Shown here piece after piece: positions 25,038 through 33,018 of a DNA stretch of 64,000 nucleotides (its first letter is position 1; each line of letters starts with the position of its first letter). Position numbers and translations under genes: made by a program. This DNA is from Vulcanimicrobiota bacterium (GTDB lineage Bacteria; Vulcanimicrobiota; JAJTBE01). The stretch covers positions 62,001 to 126,000 of the forward strand of contig JAIORV010000157.1 of assembly GCA_021107945.1 (NCBI GenBank), read 5' to 3'. The notes below the pieces were generated by a model. It saw only the letters and a list, made by a program, of their open reading frames with translations, did no database searches and was not told the DNA's origin.

Positions 25038-26117
25038 CTAAAGATTCCATTCGTATTTTTCTTTAAGTCCATTCATATGATTCCTTGGAATGTATTTATC
25101 GTGTTGTAATCTACCAACAACAATTCCAGGAGCAACGCCGATTTTACGGGCGAGTTTTATAACTCCCATCTTACTCTTGTATTCTCTCCTTGCCAATAGG
25201 CTGGAATATTCTTTTGACGGTATCAGAAAATTAGAAGCGAAACGATCCGCCTCGTCTTCTTTCTCTCCCTGGTAATCAATCTCATCGATAAAACGCTCTC
25301 TCTTGCCGTGAAGAAGAATATGCCCCGCCTCGTGAAAGAAGGCAAACCAAAAGAAATCATTGGTTTTATAACGCAGGCTCAACTGAATTAAAGCTTTTTT
25401 TGGAGTTAACCACCGAGTGGCTCCACAAACCCGGGCTTTGGGAAGCTGAGGAGTAAATGCAACTACTACCCCGCAGGAGGCACATAATTCTTTCATCTCA
25501 GGTACAAATTTGTTGGGGGGAAGAGACGTTAGAGATCTGATTTCTTCCAGAACTCCCCTGAATTTCTTTTTATCGAAAGGAGAAGTGCGAATTCGCCGGG
25601 CATCAATTTCCCCTTTTCGAAGCCAAGCTACAAGAGCATCGGGGTCACTTTTAAAAGCGGTGGATTTACGAAAAGCAACCGCTCTTTCTTTTATCTCCGG
25701 ATATTGTTCCGGTGAAGCTATTCCAAAATAATCCAACATCTCTTGAACCTTTTGAACCATTTCTTCCCGCGTCTCGACAAAACCAAATTTTACCATTTTC
25801 TTGTAAGGAAATTTTCTTACCCATTCAATTCCATGTTTAAGCCGCTCCTGTTCTTCCATTCTTGCCAGATATTCCCGATAATTTTTTTCCCGATTGTTCC
25901 AAAATCCGGCGGAAATACTTAGTACCCGCTCCAATCTTAAAGCCGTTTCAGGAGTAATAGGAGCTTTTCCCTTGATAATTTGATTTATTGTTTTGACTTT
26001 CCGCCCTGTTCTCATTGCTAATTCAGCCTGAGTCATTCCTCTTTCATTAAGGACCTCTTCAAGAGTCCCCCCAGGTGGTGAAACATAATCCGGATTATAT
26101 TGATTTTTAATATCCAT
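25038..26117 (-). CDS. HigA-type antitoxin fused to ImmA/IrrE metallopeptidase
   Basis: An N-terminal XRE helix-turn-helix (PGGTLEEVLNERGMTQAELAMRTGRKVKTINQIIKGKAPITPETALRLERVL, about 15-70), as in HigA antitoxins that repress their own operon. The C-terminal half is an ImmA/IrrE zinc peptidase: FAFFHEAGHILLHGKR (HExxH) and EDEADRFASNFLIP. The start is the ATG at 26117, with GGGAG nine bases upstream and five bases after the toxin stop. The longer frame to 26180 would overlap the toxin. Arrangement toxin-then-antitoxin is typical of HigBA. The peptidase may control antitoxin level or unrelated regulators; not decidable here. Confidence 0.9.
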   Translation of the reverse strand: MDIKNQYNPDYVSPPGGTLEEVLNERGMTQAELAMRTGRKVKTINQIIKGKAPITPETALRLERVLSISAGFWNNREKNYREYLARMEEQERLKHGIEWVRKFPYKKMVKFGFVETREEMVQKVQEMLDYFGIASPEQYPEIKERAVAFRKSTAFKSDPDALVAWLRKGEIDARRIRTSPFDKKKFRGVLEEIRSLTSLPPNKFVPEMKELCASCGVVVAFTPQLPKARVCGATRWLTPKKALIQLSLRYKTNDFFWFAFFHEAGHILLHGKRERFIDEIDYQGEKEDEADRFASNFLIPSKEYSSLLARREYKSKMGVIKLARKIGVAPGIVVGRLQHDKYIPRNHMNGLKEKYEWNL

Positions 26118-26122
26118 TGAAA

Positions 26123-26461
26123 TCATCTCCCATGATAATCCTGTATATCCAAAATTTTTATTGCTATGACCTTTTTCCAATCCAATCCTCCGTCTGATTT
26201 TTTTGGAGTTGGATTAATTGATGGTGTAAGTATCAATCTGTATGGATGGTCCAGATCAACAGCTAATTTTCCTGATAATTTTCCAACAAGTTCGTGACAA
26301 CGACCTGGAAGAAAACGCATTTCCTCTAAATTATCAGCAGCCCTCAAATCATCAAGACGTTGCTTAATCAACTTAGCTCTTCTCTCTCCGTGCTTCTTTA
26401 CGAGCTTATCCCAGTTATTACAAGCCTTCTGAAGACTCTTACTCTTAAATTCAATGTCCAT
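26123..26461 (-). CDS. higB: HigB/RelE-family toxin
   Basis: A 112-residue RelE-fold protein: KACNNWDKLVKKHGERRAKLIKQRLDDLRAADNLEEM, then RCHELVGKLSGKLAVDLDHPYRLILTPS and a C-terminal VIAIKILDIQDYHGR. These match HigB toxins with 'RyHqL...g...s..l..pyRl.f'. HigB cuts mRNA on the ribosome. It is 112 residues against 90-100 for most members, with an insertion before the last strand. It begins at ATG 26461 and ends five bases before the antitoxin start. Confidence 0.85.
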   Translation of the reverse strand: MDIEFKSKSLQKACNNWDKLVKKHGERRAKLIKQRLDDLRAADNLEEMRFLPGRCHELVGKLSGKLAVDLDHPYRLILTPSINPTPKKSDGGLDWKKVIAIKILDIQDYHGR

Positions 26462-26562
26462 TCATTTTCCTTGTTGTTAATTTCATTTACCTGATAGGTT
26501 AATAAAACTACAACATATTTTATTGTTATAAATAAAAAATCCTTTGTTCTTATTGTAAATGA

Positions 26563-26658
26563 TTAAAAAAAAAGGAATCGGAAGAAGGCTGGCAGGGGTA
26601 TCTCGAAGGCAAAGGCCTTCCCTGGGAAGAAGTCCGGGAGGAATTAGCTGATGAATAA
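26563..26658 (+). pseudogene. Antitoxin C-terminal remnant
   Basis: An open frame without a start codon ends at TAA 26656-26658 and reads LKKKESEEGWQGYLEGKGLPWEEVREELADE. The tail 'GxxxYLEGxxxPWEEVRxEL' resembles the C-terminus of RelB/RHH-type antitoxins. The frame is closed by a stop at 26560-26562, so only the end of the gene survives. Confidence 0.5.
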
Positions 26659-26776
26659 CCGATGGAAGGTTATTGTCCGGGGCAAAGCTTCAAATCACCT
26701 TAAAGGCAAGACCGGAATGGAGCCTGAGGGTTGGTCAATGGAGGGGCAAGATGGTTTCCGCCCTTATTTTATTTGA
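26651..26776 (+). pseudogene. RelE-type toxin N-terminal remnant
   Basis: ATG at 26651 overlaps the antitoxin remnant stop by eight bases (ATGAATAA), the usual layout of TA pairs. The start, MNNRWKVIVRGKASNHLKG, resembles a RelE/ParE toxin N-terminus, but the frame ends after 41 codons in the hicA promoter. A deletion probably fused the toxin start to the HicAB module. Confidence 0.45.
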
Positions 26777-26802
26777 CAAACACACTCATTTGGGTGTACA
26801 AT
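26773..26802 (+). promoter_or_regulatory. Sigma70-type promoter of hicAB
   Basis: TTGACA at 26773-26778, an 18-base spacer, and TACAAT at 26797-26802. Transcription should start near 26809, just before the hicA start. Confidence 0.75.
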
Positions 26803-26814
26803 TTAATTGGGGAG

Positions 26815-27006
26815 GTGAGGGAGATAACAGGTAAACAAATGATAAAGTTGTTTAAAAGGCATGGCTGGAAGCCAATAAGGGTCAAGGGTAGTCACTACAC
26901 TTTTAAAAAGGGAAATTTGATAGAGCAAATCCCCCACCATACAAAAGAACTAAGAAAAGGGCTGGAAATGAAATTATTTAAGAAACTTCAGGAAGGAGAA
27001 AAGTAA
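26815..27006 (+). CDS. hicA: HicA mRNA interferase toxin
   Basis: A small dsRBD-fold toxin: REITGKQMIKLFKRHGWKPIRVKGSHYTFKKGN...IPHHTKELRKGLEMKLFKKL. The catalytic histidine lies in GSHYTF, matching HicA 'GSHxxf'. It cuts mRNA. I place the start at GTG 26815 because the promoter excludes earlier starts. The purine-rich GGGGAGG overlaps this codon, so the ATG at 26839 (with ACAGG upstream) is a real alternative, but it would lose the conserved TGKQ. It is followed one base later by hicB. Confidence 0.85.
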   Translation: MREITGKQMIKLFKRHGWKPIRVKGSHYTFKKGNLIEQIPHHTKELRKGLEMKLFKKLQEGEK

Positions 27007-27007
27007 G

Positions 27008-27430
27008 ATGATAAAATATTCGGGCATAGTTCATAATGATCCTGATGGGTTATGGATTGAATTTCCCGATTTTCCTGAGTTGTCCGGAACGCAGGGAGAC
27101 ACAATGGAAGAGCTTATAATGATGGCGGAAGATTGCCTCGGAGGATACATTGAATATTTATTGGAACAGGGTAGAGATATTCCGGAACCGTCAAAGATAG
27201 AAGATGAAAATATCATCTATATCCAAGTGCCTGTCGAAACCGCCATTCCATTAATTTACAAAAAAGCAAGGAAAGAGATGGGATTAACCCAGGGCGAAGT
27301 AGCTTCAAGAATGGGAGTAACTTATAGGGCGGTGCAAAATATCGAAAGAAAAAAAAGAAGCCCGTCAATCAAGACTTTAACAAAAATCGCAAAGGCTTTG
27401 GGCAAAAAACTTGTAGTTGAACTAATATAG
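27008..27430 (+). CDS. hicB: HicB antitoxin with C-terminal XRE domain
   Basis: The N-terminal HicB RNase H-like fold (YSGIVHNDPDGLWIEFPDFPELSGTQGDTMEELIMMAEDCLGGYIEYLLEQGRDIPEPS) neutralises HicA. The C-terminal helix-turn-helix (ARKEMGLTQGEVASRMGVTYRAVQNIERKKRSPSIKTLTKIAKALGKKL) should bind the hicAB promoter at 26773-26802. Full length at 140 residues. It starts one base after the hicA stop, with GGAGAAAAGTAAG upstream. Confidence 0.92.
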   Translation: MIKYSGIVHNDPDGLWIEFPDFPELSGTQGDTMEELIMMAEDCLGGYIEYLLEQGRDIPEPSKIEDENIIYIQVPVETAIPLIYKKARKEMGLTQGEVASRMGVTYRAVQNIERKKRSPSIKTLTKIAKALGKKLVVELI

Positions 27431-27531
27431 CTGTAATGAATCTCCCCCTTGTAAATAATAAGGATACAATACAAACACCATCGAAAATTCCGAATCCCCA
27501 TAGCTTCTGAACATTCAAGACTTTTTCCCGT

Positions 27532-27624
27532 TTAGCAGTTTGAAGCCTGTTTGAAATCAAGTATCATCCGTAATCCAAATACTTCCGCCAGTCGCTCAAG
27601 AGTATCGTTTTCTCTTTTCCATCA
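27532..27624 (-). pseudogene. C-terminal remnant of an XRE-family antitoxin
   Basis: In the minus strand the frame reads WKRENDTLERLAEVFGLRMILDFKQASNC before its stop. 'DTLERLAEvfGLRmiLdF' is the usual tail of HipB/HigA-like antitoxins. No helix-turn-helix core or start is left; the frame is closed just upstream. Confidence 0.5.
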
Positions 27625-27635
27625 ATAACAAAGCT

Positions 27636-28190
27636 TCATTTGTTCACAAATATCTGCATATAAAAATGTTCTCCCACGTTCACAAGAGATAAAGCCTGCA
27701 TCTTTATAAACCATTTCATTTCTTCAGGTGAAACTCTATTTTTTTGAGGGGGCCCAATATCTATTTCTTTCTTTTCGAATTCCACAATCGCCAACTTCCC
27801 ATTTGGTTTTAATAAGCGTTTTGCTTCGTTTTGAAAATTCTCTTTTTGTTCATCTGAAAAAATATGAAATACCTTTGAAAGATATATAAGGTCGATGGAA
27901 GAATCCTTTATTTCCGTTCTTTTTGTTATATCCGCTTCTATCGGTAAAATATTGGTTCCTTTTGTCTCTTTTTTAAGCTTTTCTATTGCTTCCCCTGCCT
28001 GATCCAGGGCGTAGACTCTCCCGGAATTATTCAGCAATCGGGAGAATTCCCTTGACATATAACCGTTCCCACAACCGACGTCGAGGATTGACTGTCCCGG
28101 TAATATGTTGAGTTCTCTAAGAATAATTTCTTTATTCAGGCAACTTTCTGATGAATTTCCCTTGTGATGTCCGGTTTGATTGTTTTTCAT
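27636..28190 (-). CDS. Class I SAM-dependent methyltransferase
   Basis: Motif I ILDVGCGNGYMSREFSRLL, acidic residue in VYALDQ, motif with IEADITKRTEIKDSSIDLIYLSKVFHIF, and RLLKPNGKLAIVEFEKKE (motif post II). At 184 residues it is a minimal Rossmann methyltransferase of the Methyltransf_11/25 type. It resembles UbiE-like proteins but lacks signs of a particular substrate. AAGGAGATATTAC precedes the ATG. It stands between TA remnants and a zinc-ribbon gene, with no clear partner. Confidence 0.85.
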   Translation of the reverse strand: MKNNQTGHHKGNSSESCLNKEIILRELNILPGQSILDVGCGNGYMSREFSRLLNNSGRVYALDQAGEAIEKLKKETKGTNILPIEADITKRTEIKDSSIDLIYLSKVFHIFSDEQKENFQNEAKRLLKPNGKLAIVEFEKKEIDIGPPQKNRVSPEEMKWFIKMQALSLVNVGEHFYMQIFVNK

Positions 28191-28220
28191 GTAATATCTC
28201 CTTGTGTTTATTCAACCTAT

Positions 28221-28901
28221 CTACGAACTTAATTCCTTCAAGATCTCTTTCTCTCTCCCGAAAAATTCTGACAGGCGGGTGTCGAATTTTTTCTTTCTTT
28301 GTACGTAAGGAAAAAGCGCATGTAATTTGACGAATACAACTACAAGAATTCCAGGGATCAGAGCAAGTCCGACGATAGCTTCAGCGCATGTCATCTCGCC
28401 CATTCTCTGCGTCAAGGTGATAAACGCGCCAAATGACATAAGCCAGGTGAAAAGGAGGAGGGAGATAAACCCTATCAGTCCCAGTACATATCCTGCCGTC
28501 ACCGATGGGCGGTTTTTCATTAGTCCGGTTTTTTCATGACGAAGCAGAGTAAGCTCGTTTTTCAACTTGTCGAGCTTCCCCTGTTTTTCCTTGAATTCAT
28601 CGATATTCTTACCCGTCTTCTGGCAAAATTCCGTCTCCACGTCATGAATTCCGTTGCAAGCAGGGCATTTGATGAGTATCGCTATCCCACAGGATTTACA
28701 ATAGAGAGGCTCCTCATTACTGACTATAGCATTCCGCTCCTTGCAGTTGGAGCATATTGCGGTGTCGCCGTCCTCGGACAGGTCGAAGAATAATTCCCTT
28801 GCGCAATACTTGCAGTTTATATCTTCTTTATTAACAGGTGCGCCGCAACCGGGGCATTCAAAATCAACGGGTCCGGTGCCGGATTTTTTTTCTTCTCCCA
28901 T
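28221..28901 (-). CDS. Zinc-ribbon membrane protein
   Basis: The N-terminus holds several CxxC pairs: CPGCGAPVNKEDINCKYC, ICSNC, YCKSCGIAILIKCPAC and a final FC. A coiled coil (about 103-125, KEKQGKLDKLKNELTLLRHEKTGLM) leads to two membrane segments (about 137-160 VLGLIGFISLLLFTWLMSFGAFI; 176-198 AIVGLALIPGILVVVFVKLHALF). A charged tail follows. Family not named; it belongs to the broad double-zinc-ribbon group, shared in style with the kinases and FHA protein in this window. AGGAG precedes the ATG. Function unknown. Confidence 0.65.
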   Translation of the reverse strand: MGEEKKSGTGPVDFECPGCGAPVNKEDINCKYCARELFFDLSEDGDTAICSNCKERNAIVSNEEPLYCKSCGIAILIKCPACNGIHDVETEFCQKTGKNIDEFKEKQGKLDKLKNELTLLRHEKTGLMKNRPSVTAGYVLGLIGFISLLLFTWLMSFGAFITLTQRMGEMTCAEAIVGLALIPGILVVVFVKLHALFPYVQRKKKFDTRLSEFFGREKEILKELSS

Positions 28902-28959
28902 AAATCAATTCTCCTTGTAGTGGGATTTGTAACTATGCGGTGAAAACAATTCTCGCAAA

Positions 28960-30156
28960 TTATCGCATTAGAATTTCATGCTGGTCTATCAATCCCTTCC
29001 CGAATCGCCTGAAAAATCTGCCCAATAATCTCAGGTGATGGAAATAGAGGTCGAGAAGTCCGAGAGTGGTTTTTACATCATCCATTTCCATTTCTCTTCC
29101 ATCGCGCGCTGTTAAGGACGCATTTGCATACCACATGAAGAATATAGGCAGGAAATTTACCGTTACAAGACCTGTAAAAACAGTATCATACGTGAGAAGA
29201 TATTTCCTCCAAAGGAGATGTTTCACATATTTGTCGAATTCAGTTTGAAATTCTTCTTGTAAGTGAGATTTAACGTATTCCTCAATAGGTTTTATCTCAA
29301 TCTCCTTTTCAAACGAATCGGACTGAAGAGATCCTCCCTTCAGGATTATGTCCGCATTTCGCTCCTCCATCGAGCCCGCCCATAACTCCAGGATAGAGAG
29401 AATTGACGAAGCATACTCGAACTGATATTCATGGAACCATCTCTCCCTCTTCAAGGGTGGTAAAGGCGGAGACGAAAGAAGATTTTCCATTTCATTCACA
29501 GAGATAGCTTTATCGCCGATATTTTCACCGATTATTCCAAGAGAGATTATCATTCCCATCATTTTCCAGGTGGCATCAGAAACACCCGTTGTGTCAACCC
29601 AATCGGTCAGTTGTTTCTCCAGAAAAAGATAGCCCTCCCATGTAACACTGATATTATCGGTAAGTTTAATGATATTGTCTGCCTGATATTTGGGCTTGAA
29701 TGTTTCAAGTAGTTTTTTTATATCCTGAATATATTCACTGACCCTGATTCCTTTATTGCGCTGTATCGACAAGCAGTGATATGATACCCCCGCGTATATT
29801 CCATCAGGTGTTGAGGTTAAAACAAATGGAAATTTCCTGCATACGTCAGGCTTAAAATCACAACCCATTTCACTGTGAATCATACAGAGGTTGTCATCAA
29901 GCATTATGCAGTTGTTATTGATTTCTCCAAGAACTCCCACTTCTTGATCAGAATAAAACTTGACCATATCGCTTTCGGGGAATTTCTTCTTCATTTTTAG
30001 TATAAACGGTGTATTTATTAACTGCTGATACTTGTTTTTATCTATTACAATTTGCCAATTCCTGCAACATTTTCCACACTGTAGGCATTCATGGCAGTAA
30101 CCTTCCGGGAAGAAAATATCCTTCTCTTCCTGTATGTTCTTGTCGTCTTTCTCCAT
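28960..30156 (-). CDS. YkgJ/FliB-like cysteine-cluster protein
   Basis: Cysteine cluster CHECLQCGKCC (C21, C24, C27, C30, C31), then CIMLDDNLCMIHSEMGCDFKPDVCRKFPF, typical of the YkgJ fold and of FliB, the lysine N-methylase of flagellin. Eight or so cysteines suggest a metal or Fe-S centre. The protein is 398 residues, matching FliB-like length. No flagellar genes are in the window, so a different target is likely. Hydrophobic stretch FLPIFFMWYANASLTARDG near residue 345 fits FliB-type ends. Assignment to a specific reaction is uncertain. Confidence 0.7.
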   Translation of the reverse strand: MEKDDKNIQEEKDIFFPEGYCHECLQCGKCCRNWQIVIDKNKYQQLINTPFILKMKKKFPESDMVKFYSDQEVGVLGEINNNCIMLDDNLCMIHSEMGCDFKPDVCRKFPFVLTSTPDGIYAGVSYHCLSIQRNKGIRVSEYIQDIKKLLETFKPKYQADNIIKLTDNISVTWEGYLFLEKQLTDWVDTTGVSDATWKMMGMIISLGIIGENIGDKAISVNEMENLLSSPPLPPLKRERWFHEYQFEYASSILSILELWAGSMEERNADIILKGGSLQSDSFEKEIEIKPIEEYVKSHLQEEFQTEFDKYVKHLLWRKYLLTYDTVFTGLVTVNFLPIFFMWYANASLTARDGREMEMDDVKTTLGLLDLYFHHLRLLGRFFRRFGKGLIDQHEILMR

Positions 30157-30305
30157 TCAGGATATCTCTTCTAAAGTAGAAAGATTTGACAAAGCGAAGA
30201 TTTTATTATAAACCATCCAAATTACCTTCTCTCGCGTCCCATTTCCCGTTTCTCATTTCTCTTTTCTGAGAATTTTTTTTCTACAACTTATGGCGGTATT
30301 TTTTC

Positions 30306-31886
30306 TTACGAAAAAAGATTCTCCTTGTGAAACCCCACGGACACCTCGAAAAGTCTTCCCCATGGAAGCTTGATTGACGGCGTGTCAAGAGGTGAGAAAA
30401 ACAAGGATTTTTCGGGACTTATCTTTCCTATTTCATTGCCCCTCATAGACTCCATTAATTTGACCGCGCCTTCACTGAGTCTGTCCTGAATTCTATTCTC
30501 AAAATACTCCGTTTGCTCGTCCAGGTGATATATGGAGACTCTTTTCCATAGCGCCTCGGTACACATCCGGGGGCGGACGTTGGATTGGTAGAGCCAGTCA
30601 TCGACAAACCTTTCAAGGAGAAGAAACACATGCGATCTCAGAGAACTCTCTCTTTCCTCCTCATCAACAACGATTTTGCCGGCGATTGTTTTTACAATTC
30701 CATGTGCTATAGCGGTTCCCAGGGAATTACCTGCTGTGTTCCATGCCGCAAACCCCGACAGGGACAGGATATTTATATTATCGACAAGCGCCCTGGCAAA
30801 TATATTGTCCGCTCCGTTGGCATAGAATACATCCGCAATTGTAGCGGATATCCCGGATTTTAAAGACATGTCAATTGAGCAGGTGAAATCCATCAGGTTT
30901 TTCCTGCCCCCCAGGTGAAGTGTCTGCCCACCGGCTTCTTTTTGCCTTCCTGACGGTGTATGAACATACAGATGCATATCCGCGTCTTCATCTGGCGCTG
31001 TCAATACTCCACCGGCGGTACGTACCTGGAGTTTTATTACATCTTCAAAGGAGCGATCCTCATATCTTCCCGTTATCTTTTTTCCCTCGGGATTCGAATA
31101 AACAGGGAGGACCCGGGGATTGATTCCCGTCATATCGCATAACAGGCGGGAGAGAAGCAGTGATGTAGCTTCATCGGTTCCCGTGGATATCATTACTCTA
31201 TCGTTTACATCCTCCGATTCGATTATTGCCTGGAGTTTTTCTTTTTCCTGTATATTAAGTCCCACGATTTTGCTGTCATCAATTCCGATAAGAAGAAAAT
31301 CAAAAATCCCATCTTTTGCCTTCTCAATCAGGATTTTATTTACAGAGAAATTCCTTCGCCTCACCGAGAGATATTCGTTTAGCATTTTTGGGGGTATGTC
31401 CTTTTTCAGCTTTTCGATCACTCTTTTTGCCCTGTCGTCTCCCTTGCCGGCATGATAGCTTTCAACGGAGAACTTAATAACTTTTTCTATCAAGGGAATG
31501 AAAGACTCGTCCAAATAAGTGGGAGCGTTTCTAAAAAGAGAACTGAAAAGATAAACTTTTCCAAGTTTTTCTTTTTTCAACTTGATTGCATGCAATAATT
31601 TCTCAAGTCTTGTTTTTGCAGTTTCCTCATTTGCAATCATTTTCCGGGAGGCGACAAGTCCCCCATATATGGGCATATCGGTGGAAATAATCGCTCCCAG
31701 GAAATTGCCTTCTATTTCCTGGATCCATTTTATTATTTCTTCACAATCTCCAGGCTTATGGAATCTTCCCAGCAGTTTTTCCGGTGGTGTTATAAGCTCC
31801 AGGTTCGCCACCCGCCCCACTCTGATGGGCATTTTGTAAGTACAGGGACGGTTATCAAGAGGAATGAATAGAACTCGTTTTTTCAT
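30306..31886 (-). CDS. DUF4127 family protein
   Basis: The N-terminus KKRVLFIPLDNRPCTYKMPIRVG is the signature of DUF4127, uncharacterised ~500-residue proteins. Other family-like parts: ISTDMPIYGGLVASR (near 85-100), LLIGIDDSK, STGTDEATSLLLSRL, and SLSGFAAWNTAGNSLGTAIAHG. These suggest an enzyme acting on a metabolite, perhaps of a-carbohydrate or peptide type, but no catalytic role is established. Length 526 is usual. GGAAGGAGC precedes the ATG. It sits 15 bases downstream of the zf-TFIIB gene on the same strand, so the two form an operon. Confidence 0.85.
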   Translation of the reverse strand: MKKRVLFIPLDNRPCTYKMPIRVGRVANLELITPPEKLLGRFHKPGDCEEIIKWIQEIEGNFLGAIISTDMPIYGGLVASRKMIANEETAKTRLEKLLHAIKLKKEKLGKVYLFSSLFRNAPTYLDESFIPLIEKVIKFSVESYHAGKGDDRAKRVIEKLKKDIPPKMLNEYLSVRRRNFSVNKILIEKAKDGIFDFLLIGIDDSKIVGLNIQEKEKLQAIIESEDVNDRVMISTGTDEATSLLLSRLLCDMTGINPRVLPVYSNPEGKKITGRYEDRSFEDVIKLQVRTAGGVLTAPDEDADMHLYVHTPSGRQKEAGGQTLHLGGRKNLMDFTCSIDMSLKSGISATIADVFYANGADNIFARALVDNINILSLSGFAAWNTAGNSLGTAIAHGIVKTIAGKIVVDEEERESSLRSHVFLLLERFVDDWLYQSNVRPRMCTEALWKRVSIYHLDEQTEYFENRIQDRLSEGAVKLMESMRGNEIGKISPEKSLFFSPLDTPSIKLPWGRLFEVSVGFHKENLFS

Positions 31887-31901
31887 ATAAGCTCCTTCCT
31901 G

Positions 31902-32678
31902 TCAAGACATATCGGCCGCTTGAAAAAAAGACTTTATAAAAGCTGAAATCGTGCCAAACAATAGGTCGCCCGCTTCCCTTCTCCTTTGCCTCGTGAATCC
32001 CATAGGTGAGACGTCTTGCATGATGGGACTCCCCATTGTTGAGGGAATTCTCCCCGTGGGTGACCCCAGGGAAAACTTTTTTTCTTGTACTGCCGATTTC
32101 GGTATTGCTTCTGCAATAGCCTCTTTTGAGCCTGCCGACATTAATTCCTGCAAAATCGGATCAATGGAAGATTCATCCGGGTAACCGTTAGCTTCACTTT
32201 CTTCTTCCTCTTTTCCATGTTTTTCCGATTCGATATATTCAAAAACACCTTCATCCGTTATACGGATCATTTCCTGTCCGTCATCATCAACCTGCTGCTG
32301 CCTATTCACTCTTGACCTGACGGATTTTCCTTTTTTCTTTATTTCGTCGTAATAGCTTTTTACAATCTTGAGTAACTCCCCGCGGTCGAACCAGATGCCC
32401 CTGCATCCGTTACAATATTCGACATCCACATCCCTGTGCCTGACAATTTGTAAGGATTTTCTACAGTTTGGACATTTGCGCTCCCCTTCTTTTACCATTT
32501 TTTTCCGGTCGTCCAGGCAATATGTCGTAAGGAGCCGTTTGGGAATTTTCCCTTTCTGAATAAATGCGCTCAACTCGTTTCCGTCAAGCCATAATCCGCC
32601 GCAAAAACGACATGTATCAATCTCAACCTCGAATAACTTGAGTTTATCCATCTGCAAAATACATACGGGACAATCCAT
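31902..32678 (-). CDS. Protein with two zf-TFIIB zinc ribbons
   Basis: Two copies of the zf-TFIIB unit: MDCPVCILQMDKLKLFEVEIDTCRFCGGLWLDGNEL and KCPNCRKSLQIVRHRDVDVEYCNGCRGIWFDRGELLKI. Each has CxxC...C.xC followed by G.W.D/..GEL. Linker and C-terminal part (about 110-258) are charged and low complexity; the end has small hydrophobic motifs (LLFGTISAFIKSFF). Role unknown. Its ATG follows AGGAGTG. It is co-oriented and nearly abutting with DUF4127. Confidence 0.8.
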   Translation of the reverse strand: MDCPVCILQMDKLKLFEVEIDTCRFCGGLWLDGNELSAFIQKGKIPKRLLTTYCLDDRKKMVKEGERKCPNCRKSLQIVRHRDVDVEYCNGCRGIWFDRGELLKIVKSYYDEIKKKGKSVRSRVNRQQQVDDDGQEMIRITDEGVFEYIESEKHGKEEEESEANGYPDESSIDPILQELMSAGSKEAIAEAIPKSAVQEKKFSLGSPTGRIPSTMGSPIMQDVSPMGFTRQRRREAGDLLFGTISAFIKSFFQAADMS

Positions 32679-33018
32679 ATCATCACTCCTATCAAGCTCA
32701 GGCTATATCAATAATACTTCAATAATGATCATCAAGATCCTATAAGAACCTGTCTTAATTCCGGGAAAAAGTTCAGTAATTATTCAGCGCAGAGGGCGCA
32801 GAGTAAAACCTGTCGGGTTCAATGCGTGCTGAATAGTTACAAAGCTCAGAATGATGATCTTTATATAAATTTATGATAAAATATAAAAATATCGGTTATA
32901 ATTCCGACATGATGCAGTAGCAATGACATGGTATATGGAAGGGGTTTTCAGGTGGGAATAGAAGTCATATATGCATGTATATCAGTGGTGAAAGACAGGT
33001 TGATGTGGTGAAGAGATT
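32679..33018. other. Non-coding stretch upstream of the large kinase
   Basis: Between divergent genes. Bases 32781-32812 hold a 9-bp-period repeat (CAGCGCAGAGGGCGCAGAG), with GCTGAATAGTTAC nearby. TATAAT at 32897-32902 could be the kinase -10, but no -35 is evident. No gene seen. Confidence 0.5.

Noticed and set aside
26731..26814. Longer start for hicA
   Set aside because: It would begin upstream of the hicA promoter, which overlaps this segment.
27369..27560. 63-codon minus-strand frame after hicB
   Set aside because: It overlaps hicB on the other strand and shows no family; only the XRE tail in a different frame is recognisable.
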